A stretch of 64,000 nt of DNA from Tridacna crocea (GCA_943736015.1 OX031058.1:5604001-5668000); one strand, 5' to 3'. Positions 54,510 through 63,714 are shown, numbered from the stretch's first letter. Program-made: numbers and translations. Notes: generated by a model not told the origin, from the sequence alone.

Positions 54510-54651
54510 CACTAATCTTATGCTGCTACCCACGATTCACTGACCTTTTGCGGACAGTACAGATCAAGATCAGACTGCACAGAACGTGCAGTCTGATCTT
54601 GGATCTACACTGTCCGCAAAAGTGAGTGAGTTGCGCTTGGCAGTCTAGGAG
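54510..54651. mobile_element. Family B full foldback (142 bp)
   Basis: TTAA 54506-54509 and 54652-54655. Both sides of the hairpin carry the left-end sequence (ACTGACCTTTTGCGGACAG and CTGTCCGCAAAAGTGAGTGA), so almost the whole element pairs with itself. Confidence 0.87.
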
Positions 54652-54847
54652 TTAAGACACGTTTGGAGATAGTTTGGTAAATAGCAAGGATATCTATATA
54701 GCTGAAGTTTATGGTAAAAGTATACTTACAATATATTACATGATTTATGTCCAAGGATAGTTTTGATATAGGACAATGTAATTTCAAGTCAGAGTTTGGA
54801 ATGAGTTGACACAATGTCTGGAAAATCGCCAAAGCACTTTACCAGAG

Positions 54848-55143
54848 CTGAAGGACACAGATTGGCACTCCAAAAAGCTTTTGACAGGGTTGAAACCAGA
54901 GGAACCATAGTTCAAGTCAAAATCAAGGCCAATTTCTTTCTGGGAAAAGATGATAGTTATTGCGACAGGTTTCATTTCTCTGTCAACTATGGACATTCTT
55001 TCCACGATGCTTATGTGAGAAAGCAGCCAGTGGCTTGGGAAAATATTGTGCGAGGTAATGGTGAAAGAAACTGAAGGAAAGAAATAATATGACATTGTGC
55101 GCTAGGTCTCCGTGATACAGATGAAATATTGTTGAAAACAAGA
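54848..55143 (+). mobile_element. tRNA-derived SINE, type 1, old copy
   Basis: Degenerate head with ATAGTTCAAGTCA in the B-box position; body ATAGTTATTGCGACAGG, TTCATTTCTCTGTCAACTAT, CCAGTGGCTTGGGAAAATAT; end ATTGTTGAAAAC before TTAA 55144. The 86-codon frame across it is accidental. Confidence 0.75.
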
Positions 55144-55147
55144 TTAA

Positions 55148-55368
55148 CCCTTTACCCAACAATCCCTGGTTTTTACGAACCTGAGATAGAAGCCTTTTGA
55201 AAACATTGTTGGAAAAGGAGAAAATGCTGGTAACCAGCATTTTCTCCTTTTCCCACAAAGTTTTCTACCCTGCTGCAAAAAATAATCAATTTTTGAGTTA
55301 CTTTTATTTTGACGTCTGCAAATGCTTTCAATTTGGACCAGTCTAAAATTGTGTCGTTTGGTAAAGGG
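55148..55368 (+). mobile_element. Family A MITE in a SINE tail (221 bp)
   Basis: TTAA 55144-55147 and 55369-55372. Best terminal repeat of the window: CCCTTTACCCAACAATCCC / GTCGTTTGGTAAAGGG. Hairpin 55199-55262. Confidence 0.93.
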
Positions 55369-55372
55369 TTAA

Positions 55373-55775
55373 ACACTTTTGCAAAAACAGAAAAGGATTT
55401 TGCCAGCCCAGAGACGTTTTCAATGCGTCGTTTCGAAATGGGCACAAATTGAGAATTCCATTGGTGTATTGTGGGTATGTGGGTAGTTTATTTGGCGAAA
55501 AGAGCTGAGATCATGATTTGGTTTGAGTCATATTTTATCTTTGTGGTCTGGGAAAATTCATGATTTTTGTGGTTAGTGCATTTTTCCCAGATGGAGAATA
55601 TTTCTGGACTTTGTATAGAGTGTAGAGGTTGCGTCAGATTTGATTTTGATAGGATAAAAAAAAGTGTTTAACCACAGGAGCTTTTCATGACTTTGAATAA
55701 AAGCCACATGTACATTCTCTTCGATAGCATATGGCCGAAAAAAAGGGCTCTTCTTCGATACCACTTGGACGAAAA
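55373..55775. other. Nothing recognised
   Basis: No exon or family. Confidence 0.4.
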
Positions 55776-55779
55776 ATCC

Positions 55780-55783
55780 TGTA

Positions 55784-55835
<52 letters not shown>

Positions 55836-55952
55836 GCTCGCTCGCTCCTCTTCTACTGCTTCTTCTTCTTGTTCTTGTTCTTCTTCTTCTCGTTCCTTTC
55901 TCGGTATCAGTCGCTGAAGCTCTCTGTCTGCCTTATTCAAGTCAGTTTCTTC

Positions 55953-55997
<45 letters not shown>
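55780..55997. repeat. (TGTC)n, (CT)n and (TTC)n microsatellites
   Basis: TGTC repeats to 55817, CT/CGCT, TTC-rich to 55895, then CT again 55955-55996. Confidence 0.92.
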
Positions 55998-56430
55998 ACG
56001 TGACCTTTTCCAAAGGCTCTCGGGCTTCAGGCTTTGACAGGAACCCTACAGAATCTGTACTGTATAAAAAGTTTGAATATCAACTACGCTCGGGAACCAT
56101 TACAAGGCATCATGACAGTGGACAGTTTGAGACAATTTGAGACCATTCCTGAAATCAGTTTATACAGAAATAACTAAAGATTCTGTGACCATAATCTGAT
56201 TCCATGTCAATGATATTTTCTAAGTATTACTGAGTTCAAAGCAATGGAAAATTGTGAATTCTTTTGCTGAATATTTGTGAAAAAAAATGTTGTTCCCTTA
56301 TTCTGCCGCTTAGTCTTGCACTAGATCCAAGAGACAAAGCCAAGAATATCAAATTTTTTGTTAGTAAAAATAACCCTGAACTTTTTGTTCATACATGTAG
56401 ACATGTGGTTTACAACAAAATACAAACAAG
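55998..56430. other. Nothing recognised
   Basis: No exon or family. Confidence 0.4.
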
Positions 56431-56435
56431 TTCTA

Positions 56436-56508
56436 TAATAGAAAACATTGTGGTAAACGGAGAAATTGCTCAGTAAACTGAGCAATTTCTCCTTTTACCA
56501 TAATGTTG
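56436..56508. mobile_element. Family A sub-family hairpin, second copy of variant core
   Basis: GGAGAAATTGCTCAGT / ACTGAGCAATTTCTCC: the same AAATTGCTC core as at 26238, with both arms changed relative to AAAATGCTGG. Confidence 0.75.
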
Positions 56509-56635
56509 TTTTTTTTCTTTGTACATTACCATGATATTAACCAGTATCTCAAGTTACCATATTCACTGTATTGGCATGAAAGTATAAATTTCTAGCTTAT
56601 GGAGAACAAAAGGAAGACTATTGGTCACGTTTTTT

Positions 56636-56854
56636 GAATTACCACACAATCCCTACTTTTGACACCCCTGAGAAAGATGCCTTTAGAGAACATTGTGGGA
56701 AAAAGAGAAAATGCTGGTTACCAGCATTTTCTCCTTTTGCCACAATGTTTCTGCCCTCTACAAAACAAATTTAAAAATTTCAGTCCCTTTTATTTTGTCG
56801 TCTGCAAATGCTTTCAATTTGGACCGGTCTAAAACATTGTCGTTTGGTAATGAG
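56636..56854 (+). mobile_element. Family A MITE
   Basis: Left end decayed to GAATTACCACACAATCCC; hairpin 56690-56750; right TTAA 56855-56858. Confidence 0.85.
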
Positions 56855-57205
56855 TTAATAAAACGGGTTGAAAGTGTAAGGGGTGGGTCTGTGGTTTTCC
56901 TATTTCAACAACCCACGGGCTAATATTTTCTAACCCGTGGTTATTTGAGTCATACCAATCTCATGTAAAAACCATCTTCCTTTCCAGGTTTTCCGCAAAA
57001 CCGGTACGTCACCTTTTCCTGTGGTTACAGATAGAAAGAACACTGTATGGTGTCACATCTGTGATATTTGGGGGTTTGGACGAAGCGTGGTAATTCATAG
57101 AACTACCTCTAAGGTCACAAGTTTGATTTTGCAGCCGCTATGCACGAACTTTGCGGAACTTTTGGGAAATGCCGGTCATGATCTCATTTTTTTTCCACAT
57201 TGCTA

Positions 57206-57495
57206 GGCCCGCCCGGGTGGCCCGACCGGGTGGCTCAGTTGTGAGCGTGTAGGACTCATGACCTGGTGGTTGTCACAATGTGAGTTCGATACCCGGTTGA
57301 GGCGAACTTTCTTTCCGGCGTATTTTTGCATCTAACCTTTGTTGAAGCATGTGAGAAAAGTAGTCGGTGGCTTTGGAAAGGAAGTAGTGTTTGTACTGGT
57401 ATGAGAAAGCCAGGAAACACATGTGTGTCACCGACCGCCGTGATATGACCTTAGCTGTTAAAGTGGCGTTAAACCCCAACACAACCAACAACCAA
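57206..57495 (+). mobile_element. tRNA-derived SINE, type 2, complete
   Basis: Head GACCGGGTGGCTCAGTTG (A box), GTGAGTTCGATACCCGG (B box), CGAACTTTCTTTCCGGCG, GTCGGTGGCTTTGGAAAG, CCAGGAAACACATGTGTG, GGCGTTAAACCCCAACACAA. The head is preceded by a duplicated GCCCGGGTGGCCCGACC, and 8 bases (TCACAATG) are inserted before the B box. Confidence 0.9.
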
Positions 57496-57700
57496 CCAGC
57501 TAAAGAGCTAAAGCTTTCCCGTTACATTTCGTGACCTTGAAGTAAATCAATATCAGCTGTGACAGAAAGTGTGACAGAATGTATATTTCAATGATGCTGG
57601 TTGTTTATTTCATGTCAGTAAAACATGGTTTTTATAGAGTTGGATATTGTATCAATATCGGATCGAATTCATTAGATTATAACGATATATAACGATAACC

Positions 57701-57940
57701 TGCAACACGCAAAAAGGGGCAGTCGGACATTTGCGTACAGTGTCGTCTCGGATCAGCCTGCGCGGTCCGCGCAGACTGATCCGAAACGACAATTTCCGTT
57801 CTTATGCATTTTTGTGTTTTGTGCAAGTCTACAGTAACACATCTTATATACGTAGTCGTCATGTGTCGTCTCGGACTGCGCAGTCCGATCCGAGACGACA
57901 CTTTACGTAAATGTCCGAATGCCCCTTTTGGCCTGTTGCA
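57701..57940. mobile_element. Family D double-hairpin element
   Basis: TGCAACACGCAAAAAGGGGC / GCCCCTTTTGGCCTGTTGCA ends; GTCGTCTCGGATCAGCCTG in hairpin 1 and the shorter GTCTCGGACTGCGCAGTCCG in hairpin 2. Confidence 0.88.
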
Positions 57941-58204
57941 AGCCGAACATATAGTATACAGTAATACTCTAATATTTCTAGGTTCTTGATACGGACATGG
58001 TTGTGTTCGGATACATCAGTTTACTCACAGATATTTTGCTGTAAAAGTAGAAGCAGTTCTTCATTGCTCAAGTAATTAAAGTGAACCAACTTAGATCAAT
58101 TATTTTTTATTGCTAGCTAAACCCTTCCAGGTAAAATAGGGACAATGAACATTTATGGGTTGTTGGGCATAGATGCGCCTTCAAACTTGATGTAAAACAG
58201 AGAA

Positions 58205-58425
58205 ATTGTTCACCTAACAATTTCAGCTCCACAGGCGAAATACTGGCGTTTGCGAACCCAAAAGATTCAGATCAGACTTAACCAAACTTGTACTCACAGT
58301 CTAATCTTGGGTCTATTCCGTCAGCTTGTTTAGACAATCCTGAAATAACGCTGTATTTGAGTTTCACTGGACTCTATCCCATACCGTCGAAATAGGTTTG
58401 GTGTATCTACTTGAAGTCGAAAGAA
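58205..58425 (+). mobile_element. Family B MITE, sub-family B2
   Basis: Weak hairpin (CAGATCAGACTTAACCAAAC / CACAGTCTAATCTTGGGTCT), then GTTTCACTGGACTCTATCCC and GTCGAAATAGG as in the copy at 12559; TTAA 58426-58429. Confidence 0.68.
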
Positions 58426-58429
58426 TTAA

Positions 58430-58690
58430 AATAATTGTGCCTTCAGAGGTTGTCCGGCGAATCTGAATGAGTTTGCTTTTGATAACCAATAACAAATGAA
58501 TAAATAGAGAGACATATAATTTCTAAGGGCCCCGTGATTAAAAAAGAAAAAGTAGACATGTTTATTCCAAAGATCTCAACCTAATTGCTCTCAAGTATAC
58601 GCCGTTTATCGTTTTCAAAGACGGTTTCTTGTTTTCTACCGTCAAAAAATCAAAAAAGGCCTGGATAAGATAATGAAATAAAACCAAACA
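58430..58690. other. Nothing recognised
   Basis: No exon or family. Confidence 0.4.
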
Positions 58691-58695
58691 GGAGT

Positions 58696-58850
58696 CAAGC
58701 TTTGGCAAAGTGGGGCTTTATGCAGCTCCATTGTGCTCTATACCAAGCAAGATATCGCCAAATTATAGATCCATATATTCTATTTGTCTAACAAGCATCT
58801 GACTTAAATCATAGGGTAGAATTATCCCTTTTCGCACAGGGCATAACTCA
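58696..58850 (+). mobile_element. Family C element lacking its hairpin
   Basis: Left end TTGGCAAAGTGGGGCTTTAT and middle AGATCCATATATTCTATTTG join directly to right end TTTTCGCACAGGGCATAACT. Confidence 0.75.
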
Positions 58851-59164
58851 TATATATTCACTAACCATGTTAGAATTGCATTGACCTTTGTAATTTTCTC
58901 GAATTTCAGAGGGATGAGAAATCCAACAAAGTGTTTTGACCTTACGAAATAAGTATTTCACCATCAAAATCTGTCAATGTACATGTAGACACTCTCTGCA
59001 CTCTCTCCTTAAACATTCAAGAAAGACCTTGGACTGTAACATTAGAGGACAAATTATCACATGGGAACCCTTCAACTGCTAGAAATATGCAATAAACACT
59101 TTCATTCATTATAAACTGACTCAGACATCGAAGTGCAAAGGCTGCTTTTGGCTTCAGTTTTTCA

Positions 59165-59245
59165 CTTCAAAACGGACATTGTAGATCAAAGATCAGACTG
59201 CACGTTCTGTGCAGTCTGATCTTTGATTTACACTGTCCAAAAAAA
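59165..59245. mobile_element. Family B hairpin
   Basis: TAGATCAAAGATCAGACTGCA / TGCAGTCTGATCTTTGATTTA, nearly perfect, followed by a run of about 20 A. Confidence 0.78.
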
Positions 59246-59660
59246 AAAAAAAAAAAAACACTCCTCACATCACCAAAAAGGGTAAAATGTATATTTTTAC
59301 ATACGTACAGATCGATTTCAGATGTTACATAGGTTTGTAGATATAATATTTTGCTGGTCACATATTGTCATTCGAGCGGTGTAAGGTTATTTTTTTGTCT
59401 TTTACCATTTTTCCTTAACAGTTTATTCCTTCTGCTTATTTCATCCTATACATTGAGAGTGTTGAGTTTCTAGAATTAAATTCTCTGTTTCATTTACTTT
59501 CATTCTTTGAAAGAATTTTCTTTTTTGAATACGATCCATTGTATAATAGCTTTTTTTTCCCGGACAAAAAAGGCTTAAAATTAAACCATAACCTAAAGAG
59601 GGTTAAGTGTTTTCCTCAAGGACGCCATCACCTTGAAAGAAATTAATAAACAAACCTGGT
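59246..59660. other. Nothing recognised
   Basis: No exon or family. Confidence 0.4.
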
Positions 59661-59667
59661 ATTTTAA

Positions 59668-59888
59668 CTCTTTACCAAACGGCAAAATTTAGAACTAGAC
59701 CAAACTGAATGCACTTGCAGACGACAAAATAAACGTGGCTAAAAAATTGAAATTTGGTGTGGGAAGGGTAGAAAACATTGTCGGAAAAGGAGAAAATGCT
59801 GGTTACCAGCATTTTCTCCTTTTCCTACAATGTTTTCTAAAGCTTTTTTTCTCAGGGTCGTTAAAAGTCTGGATTGTGTCGTAAAGAG
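59668..59888 (-). mobile_element. Family A MITE, full length (221 bp)
   Basis: TTAA 59664-59667 and 59889-59892; hairpin 59776-59837. Confidence 0.9.
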
Positions 59889-59892
59889 TTAA

Positions 59893-60315
59893 GCCGTTTT
59901 CACTCTGTGCCAGTTGAGGATACCAAAAAGCCCCGTTTGGCGTCCCGCTGTATATAGTGTTTAAGGATACCGGAAGTCACTATCGGTGTCAAACCGGAAG
60001 TACGATCCATGTGGTACTACGAATAACCGGGACGAATCGAAATGATCTATTTTACTGTCACGATTGTTATTTTTCTTTTCTATGCAACCGGAATCAACAA
60101 GGACTTGCCGTGAAATCAGCTCAATAGGAGCTATACTTCCGCGTTGCCTTATACCGGCTTATTCCGAAACAGGGCAGTCTTTAAAGTGGTAGAAACTGTA
60201 GCCAGCTTTGGAGAATTTTCTCAGCTGGAACTTTGGGCCAACATTAGAACTCTGGGGATTTCGAGATTTATTTCTTTCTTTAAGCTAAGCCTAAAATATA
60301 GAACTCCACTTTGAT
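59893..60315. other. Nothing recognised
   Basis: Locally less AT-rich with several CCGGAA motifs (59970-60090); no exon identified. Confidence 0.4.
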
Positions 60316-60317
60316 TT

Positions 60318-60380
60318 TGGGCACAGTGTAGATCAAGATCAGACTATCCAGAGAATGCAGTCTAACTTTTTATATGTAGA
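60318..60380. mobile_element. Family B hairpin, decayed
   Basis: GTGTAGATCAAGATCAGACT / GCAGTCTAACTTTTTATATG. Confidence 0.55.
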
Positions 60381-60441
60381 TCTACTATCATCCATCTTTT
60401 TTTTTTGTCGAGATTTTTATGCCAAACAACGTTGTAGCCAT

Positions 60442-60615
60442 TTAACAAATAATCCCGAATTTTAGCTATCCTTAAGAAAATGTCCCTTGAATACATTGTG
60501 GAAAAAAGGAGAAAATGATGGTAACCAGCATTTTCTCCTTTTTCCATAATGTTTTTTTTTTTTTTATTCTTCTAAATACAAATCCCATTACTTGTGGGTC
60601 ATTTACTTAACCCAT
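60442..60615 (+). mobile_element. Family A MITE, right part short
   Basis: Hairpin 60490-60553 (GAAAAAAGGAG/CTCCTTTTTCC) followed by poly-T. Confidence 0.72.
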
Positions 60616-60626
60616 ATCCTGCTTAA

Positions 60627-60847
60627 CCCATTACCACACAATCCCTACTTTTGACAACCCTGAGAAAGAAGCCTTTTGGAAACATTGTGGGAAAAGGAGA
60701 AAATGCTGGTAACCAGCATTTTCTCCTTTTCCCACAATGTTTTCTACTCTTCCCAAATCAAACTTAGATTTTTCAGTCACATTACTTTTGTCGTCTGCAA
60801 ATGCCTTCAATTTGGACCAGTCTAAAAATATTTTGTTTGGTAAAGTG
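60627..60847 (+). mobile_element. Family A MITE, full length (221 bp)
   Basis: TTAA 60623-60626 and 60848-60851; hairpin 60684-60745. The right TTAA abuts a family B copy. Confidence 0.92.
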
Positions 60848-60851
60848 TTAA

Positions 60852-61034
60852 TTAAATTTTCAAAACCATGCTAATAATAACCCAAATATTGTTGTTACAA
60901 AGTCATGTTTTCGGGATATAATATCTCCTTATCGGACAGTGTAGATCAAAGATCAGACTGCACGTTCTGTGCAGTCTGATCTTGATCTACACTGTCCGCA
61001 AAAGGACAGCTAGTCTCGCTTAGCAGCCAAAGGA
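60852..61034 (-). mobile_element. Family B MITE
   Basis: TTAA 60848-60851 and 61035-61038; hairpin 60936-61001; end TCGCTTAGCAGCCAAAGGA. Confidence 0.86.
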
Positions 61035-61104
61035 TTAATAGTCTGCAATGACTTTCAATACGGATGAGTCATCAAGTCAGTATAAACCAGGTTAAAGAGA
61101 AACG

Positions 61105-61365
61105 AGTCGTCCTCTGAAAAAAGGGGGCTTAATACAGTCCGTAATGTATCATTGTAAAAAAGACATCACGTGATTAGGGGTCCATAAAATGCATCATGTC
61201 CAACAACCGACAGTGTCATGAGGTAGACTGATCCTTCGACATCCAGAAAATCGATCGATAGCGAAAAGTATCGACGCAGGTCAGCCTGCGCGGACTGCGC
61301 AGACTGACCTGCGTCGGTACTTTTCGCAGATACGCTTAAACCCCCTTTTCACAGAGCATGGCTCA
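61105..61365 (+). mobile_element. Family C element
   Basis: Hairpin GCGAAAAGTATCGACGCAGG / CCTGCGTCGGTACTTTTCGC at 61261-61328: GACGCAGG/CCTGCGTC is changed on both arms relative to GGCCCAGG. Confidence 0.87.
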
Positions 61366-61614
61366 AATATTTTGTTTTTTTTTTGTTGGGTATTATTTTG
61401 ACGGATATTAATTTATGTCATTTATTTAGCTCTCCACGTAAGATTTCATGTTAAGTGCACATATCACTTGTAAAACCATATTCTCCGGAAATATACCATT
61501 GGCTACCGGATTATCTATCTCCATTCAAGAGGACAAGATATTACGCTTCTCGACTTTAGAAGAATTTGCTTAGTACTTATTAAGGATACGCTACCCAAAG
61601 GGGATCCGTTTAAT
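61366..61614. other. Nothing recognised
   Basis: Unclassified. Confidence 0.4.
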
Positions 61615-61616
61615 AT

Positions 61617-61766
61617 CGTCTTTCATCGCCAAAAAGCGTACGGATTCGGCTAAGACTCGGGTAATCCGTAATCGAACGGCCGTCGATAAACGCTGGTTAC
61701 CCGCACTGATTACGGAAGGACCCGAGTCTTAGCCGAATCAGTACGATTTTGGCGATGAAAAGCCAT
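61617..61766. mobile_element. Single-copy foldback element
   Basis: Arms of about 60 bp: TTTCATCGCCAAAAAGCGTA, CGGATTCGGCTAAGACTCGG, GTAATCCGTAATC and their complements, around a loop of about 20 bases. Confidence 0.8.
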
Positions 61767-61819
61767 GTTCCACAAGTCTGAAACTAACCACCGCTTCCTT
61801 TTCATGCATATCACATTCA

Positions 61820-61954
61820 TCAGGGTTTTCTCCTTTTCCCACAAGCTTTTCTACACGCTCACAGACAGTTAGCATCATTTCATCTAAATTTAAAATGTTT
61901 TCTGGGAATACTCATTGTTCAACTTGGACCAGTCCAAAACTGTGTGATAAAGAG
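61820..61954 (+). mobile_element. Family A MITE, left part lost
   Basis: TTTTCTCCTTTTCCCACAAG onwards only; TTAA 61955-61958. Confidence 0.65.
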
Positions 61955-62046
61955 TTAACAAGAAAGGTATCGTCAAGACTGGACGAGCAGGAACACTGGC
62001 AAATGTTAAAAACTTTGAAAAAAAAAAAGTCATAGATATTGAAACC

Positions 62047-62319
62047 GGGGTCCGTATTTACCAACCATTCCCAAGAACATTCTTAGTCTTGTTCGTCAGA
62101 ACTTCGTCAACGAGAAAGTAACAGAACTTCTGATTGGCTAAACCATTTGGTTTAGCCAATCAGACGTTCTGTTACTTTCACTATCAGAAAACCTTGAAGA
62201 ATAAGACAAAGAATTAGAAGAATAAGACGAAGAATTAGAAGAATAAGACAAACAATTAGAAGAATAAGACGAAGAATTAGAAGAATAAGACGAAGAATGG
62301 CTGTTGAATACGGACCTGG
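62047..62319. mobile_element. Family F foldback with internal 21-bp tandem
   Basis: Ends GGTCCGTATTTACCAACCAT / GGCTGTTGAATACGGACC; core TTCTGATTGGCTAAACC / GGTTTAGCCAATCAGA with perfect arms. About five repeats of AAGAATAAGACGAAGAATTAG lie at 62200-62298. Confidence 0.86.
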
Positions 62320-62665
62320 GCCTTTCAAAAGAATCTCTTGATCATCTCAAAGAAGTGAACAACTTTGAGACTCAACGACAAGCATGAAATGGCTATCCCT
62401 TATTGGCAAATACTGAAATCGATATTAAAATCGTGTGGATTTCACGATTGGTGCGATGTTTATTTCATTAATCAATACGTTGTGATGACGTGGACCGCCG
62501 TTTCTAATGGCGACCAAACACAACTGAGAACGTGTGACAGAAACTAGCAGACGCAGAAATGAATTAATCAGAATCACTTCCTTGTCATATCTAGTACAAA
62601 TCATCACGTCGTGATATTTAGTCAGTGATATATTCTAGTTTTGTTTACTTATGAAGAAACAGTCA
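62320..62665. other. Nothing recognised
   Basis: Two overlapping 60-codon frames on opposite strands; neither is supported. Confidence 0.4.
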
Positions 62666-62669
62666 TAAT

Positions 62670-62880
62670 AAAACCCTTGCTTTGTTAAATAATCTAAATA
62701 AAACTTATAAGATGTTTAAGGCTATATCAAAAACAATATTTCAAACTTACTTTTTCGAAAGAAAAAATCTCCTTATCGGACCGTGTGGATCCTCGATCAG
62801 ACTTCACGTTTTGTGCTGTCTGATCTTGATCTACACTGTCCGCAAGAGGTCAGTGATTCGCGCTTAGCGGCACAAGGTTT
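62670..62880 (-). mobile_element. Family B MITE
   Basis: AATCTCCTTATCGGACCGTG; hairpin 62778-62842; end GATTCGCGCTTAGCGGCACA. Confidence 0.76.
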
Positions 62881-62919
62881 TTACATATGGGTTAACCCCT
62901 TTGCTATAGATCAACATGT

Positions 62920-63150
62920 AATTTTTTTCCATTCGAGAAACGACGAAATTTTGTCTTAATCAAAAACAGGTATAGTCACTGTTTGAACGTGGCTTAGGGT
63001 ATGCATGTTTGCTCTTGAATCGACAGAAAAACATCGTGAAAAAATTTGAAAATGCTGTTAACCAGCATTTTCCTTCTTTTCTCATAATTCTTTCTATACC
63101 CTTGTTTTTCAGACTCGTAAAAGAAGAAACTATGATAAAGAGTCAAAATA
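62920..63150 (-). mobile_element. Family A MITE, diverged
   Basis: GAAACGACGAAATTTTGTC start; hairpin 63030-63092 partly decayed. Confidence 0.65.
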
Positions 63151-63299
63151 ATGAAATTAAAGATATGTTACGCAAAAATCAAGAACAAGTTGTTTTTCCC
63201 CAAGACAAAAAACATAAATAGTGTTGTCAAAGAGACTAGGAGTCGCTCAGACAATAACCCGCTCTCATCTTTGAAAACAACAACAACAACAGTAAAACA

Positions 63300-63510
63300 T
63301 CTTCATTACTAAACAAATAATATTAGACTATTCCAAGTTGAACCCACAAGGATATGAAAAATTAAATACGGCTCAAATACTTAGATTTGTTGAATTGGTA
63401 AAAAACATTGTGGGAAAATGAGAATTTCCTTCCATTTCACACAATGTTTTCTACAGCATTATTTACAAGGGTCAGTAGAAAACGGAATTGTATGCTAAAG
63501 GTTTTAAACC
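63300..63510 (-). mobile_element. Family A MITE, hairpin collapsed
   Basis: AACATTGTGGGAAAATGAGA joined to TTCCTTCCATTTCACACAAT. Confidence 0.65.
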
Positions 63511-63714
63511 TCTGATGGTTCTCGTATGAGTCACACTTAATCGTCAATAAACCAATATAAACCAGTGGTCAGCTTTGCAGGAATGGGACAATACTATGCA
63601 TAATTAAAAAAAACGGAATTAATTAAACTCGTATGACTGTACAGCTTTGTTTCCTTGGAAACTGAGCATTTTCGCTCGTTACCCTTTCTGCCACTTTAGA
63701 AGACACTACTTAAC

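Noticed and set aside
54814..55074. 86-codon plausible-looking protein
   Set aside because: It lies across an old type 1 SINE, and the same bases match the SINE body at 24340.
22196..56923. Recurrent small proteins with the motif ENAGYQHFLLFPQCF
   Set aside because: They arise wherever a family A hairpin is read through. The frame is open because the palindrome lacks stops; starts and ends fall at random in the flanks.
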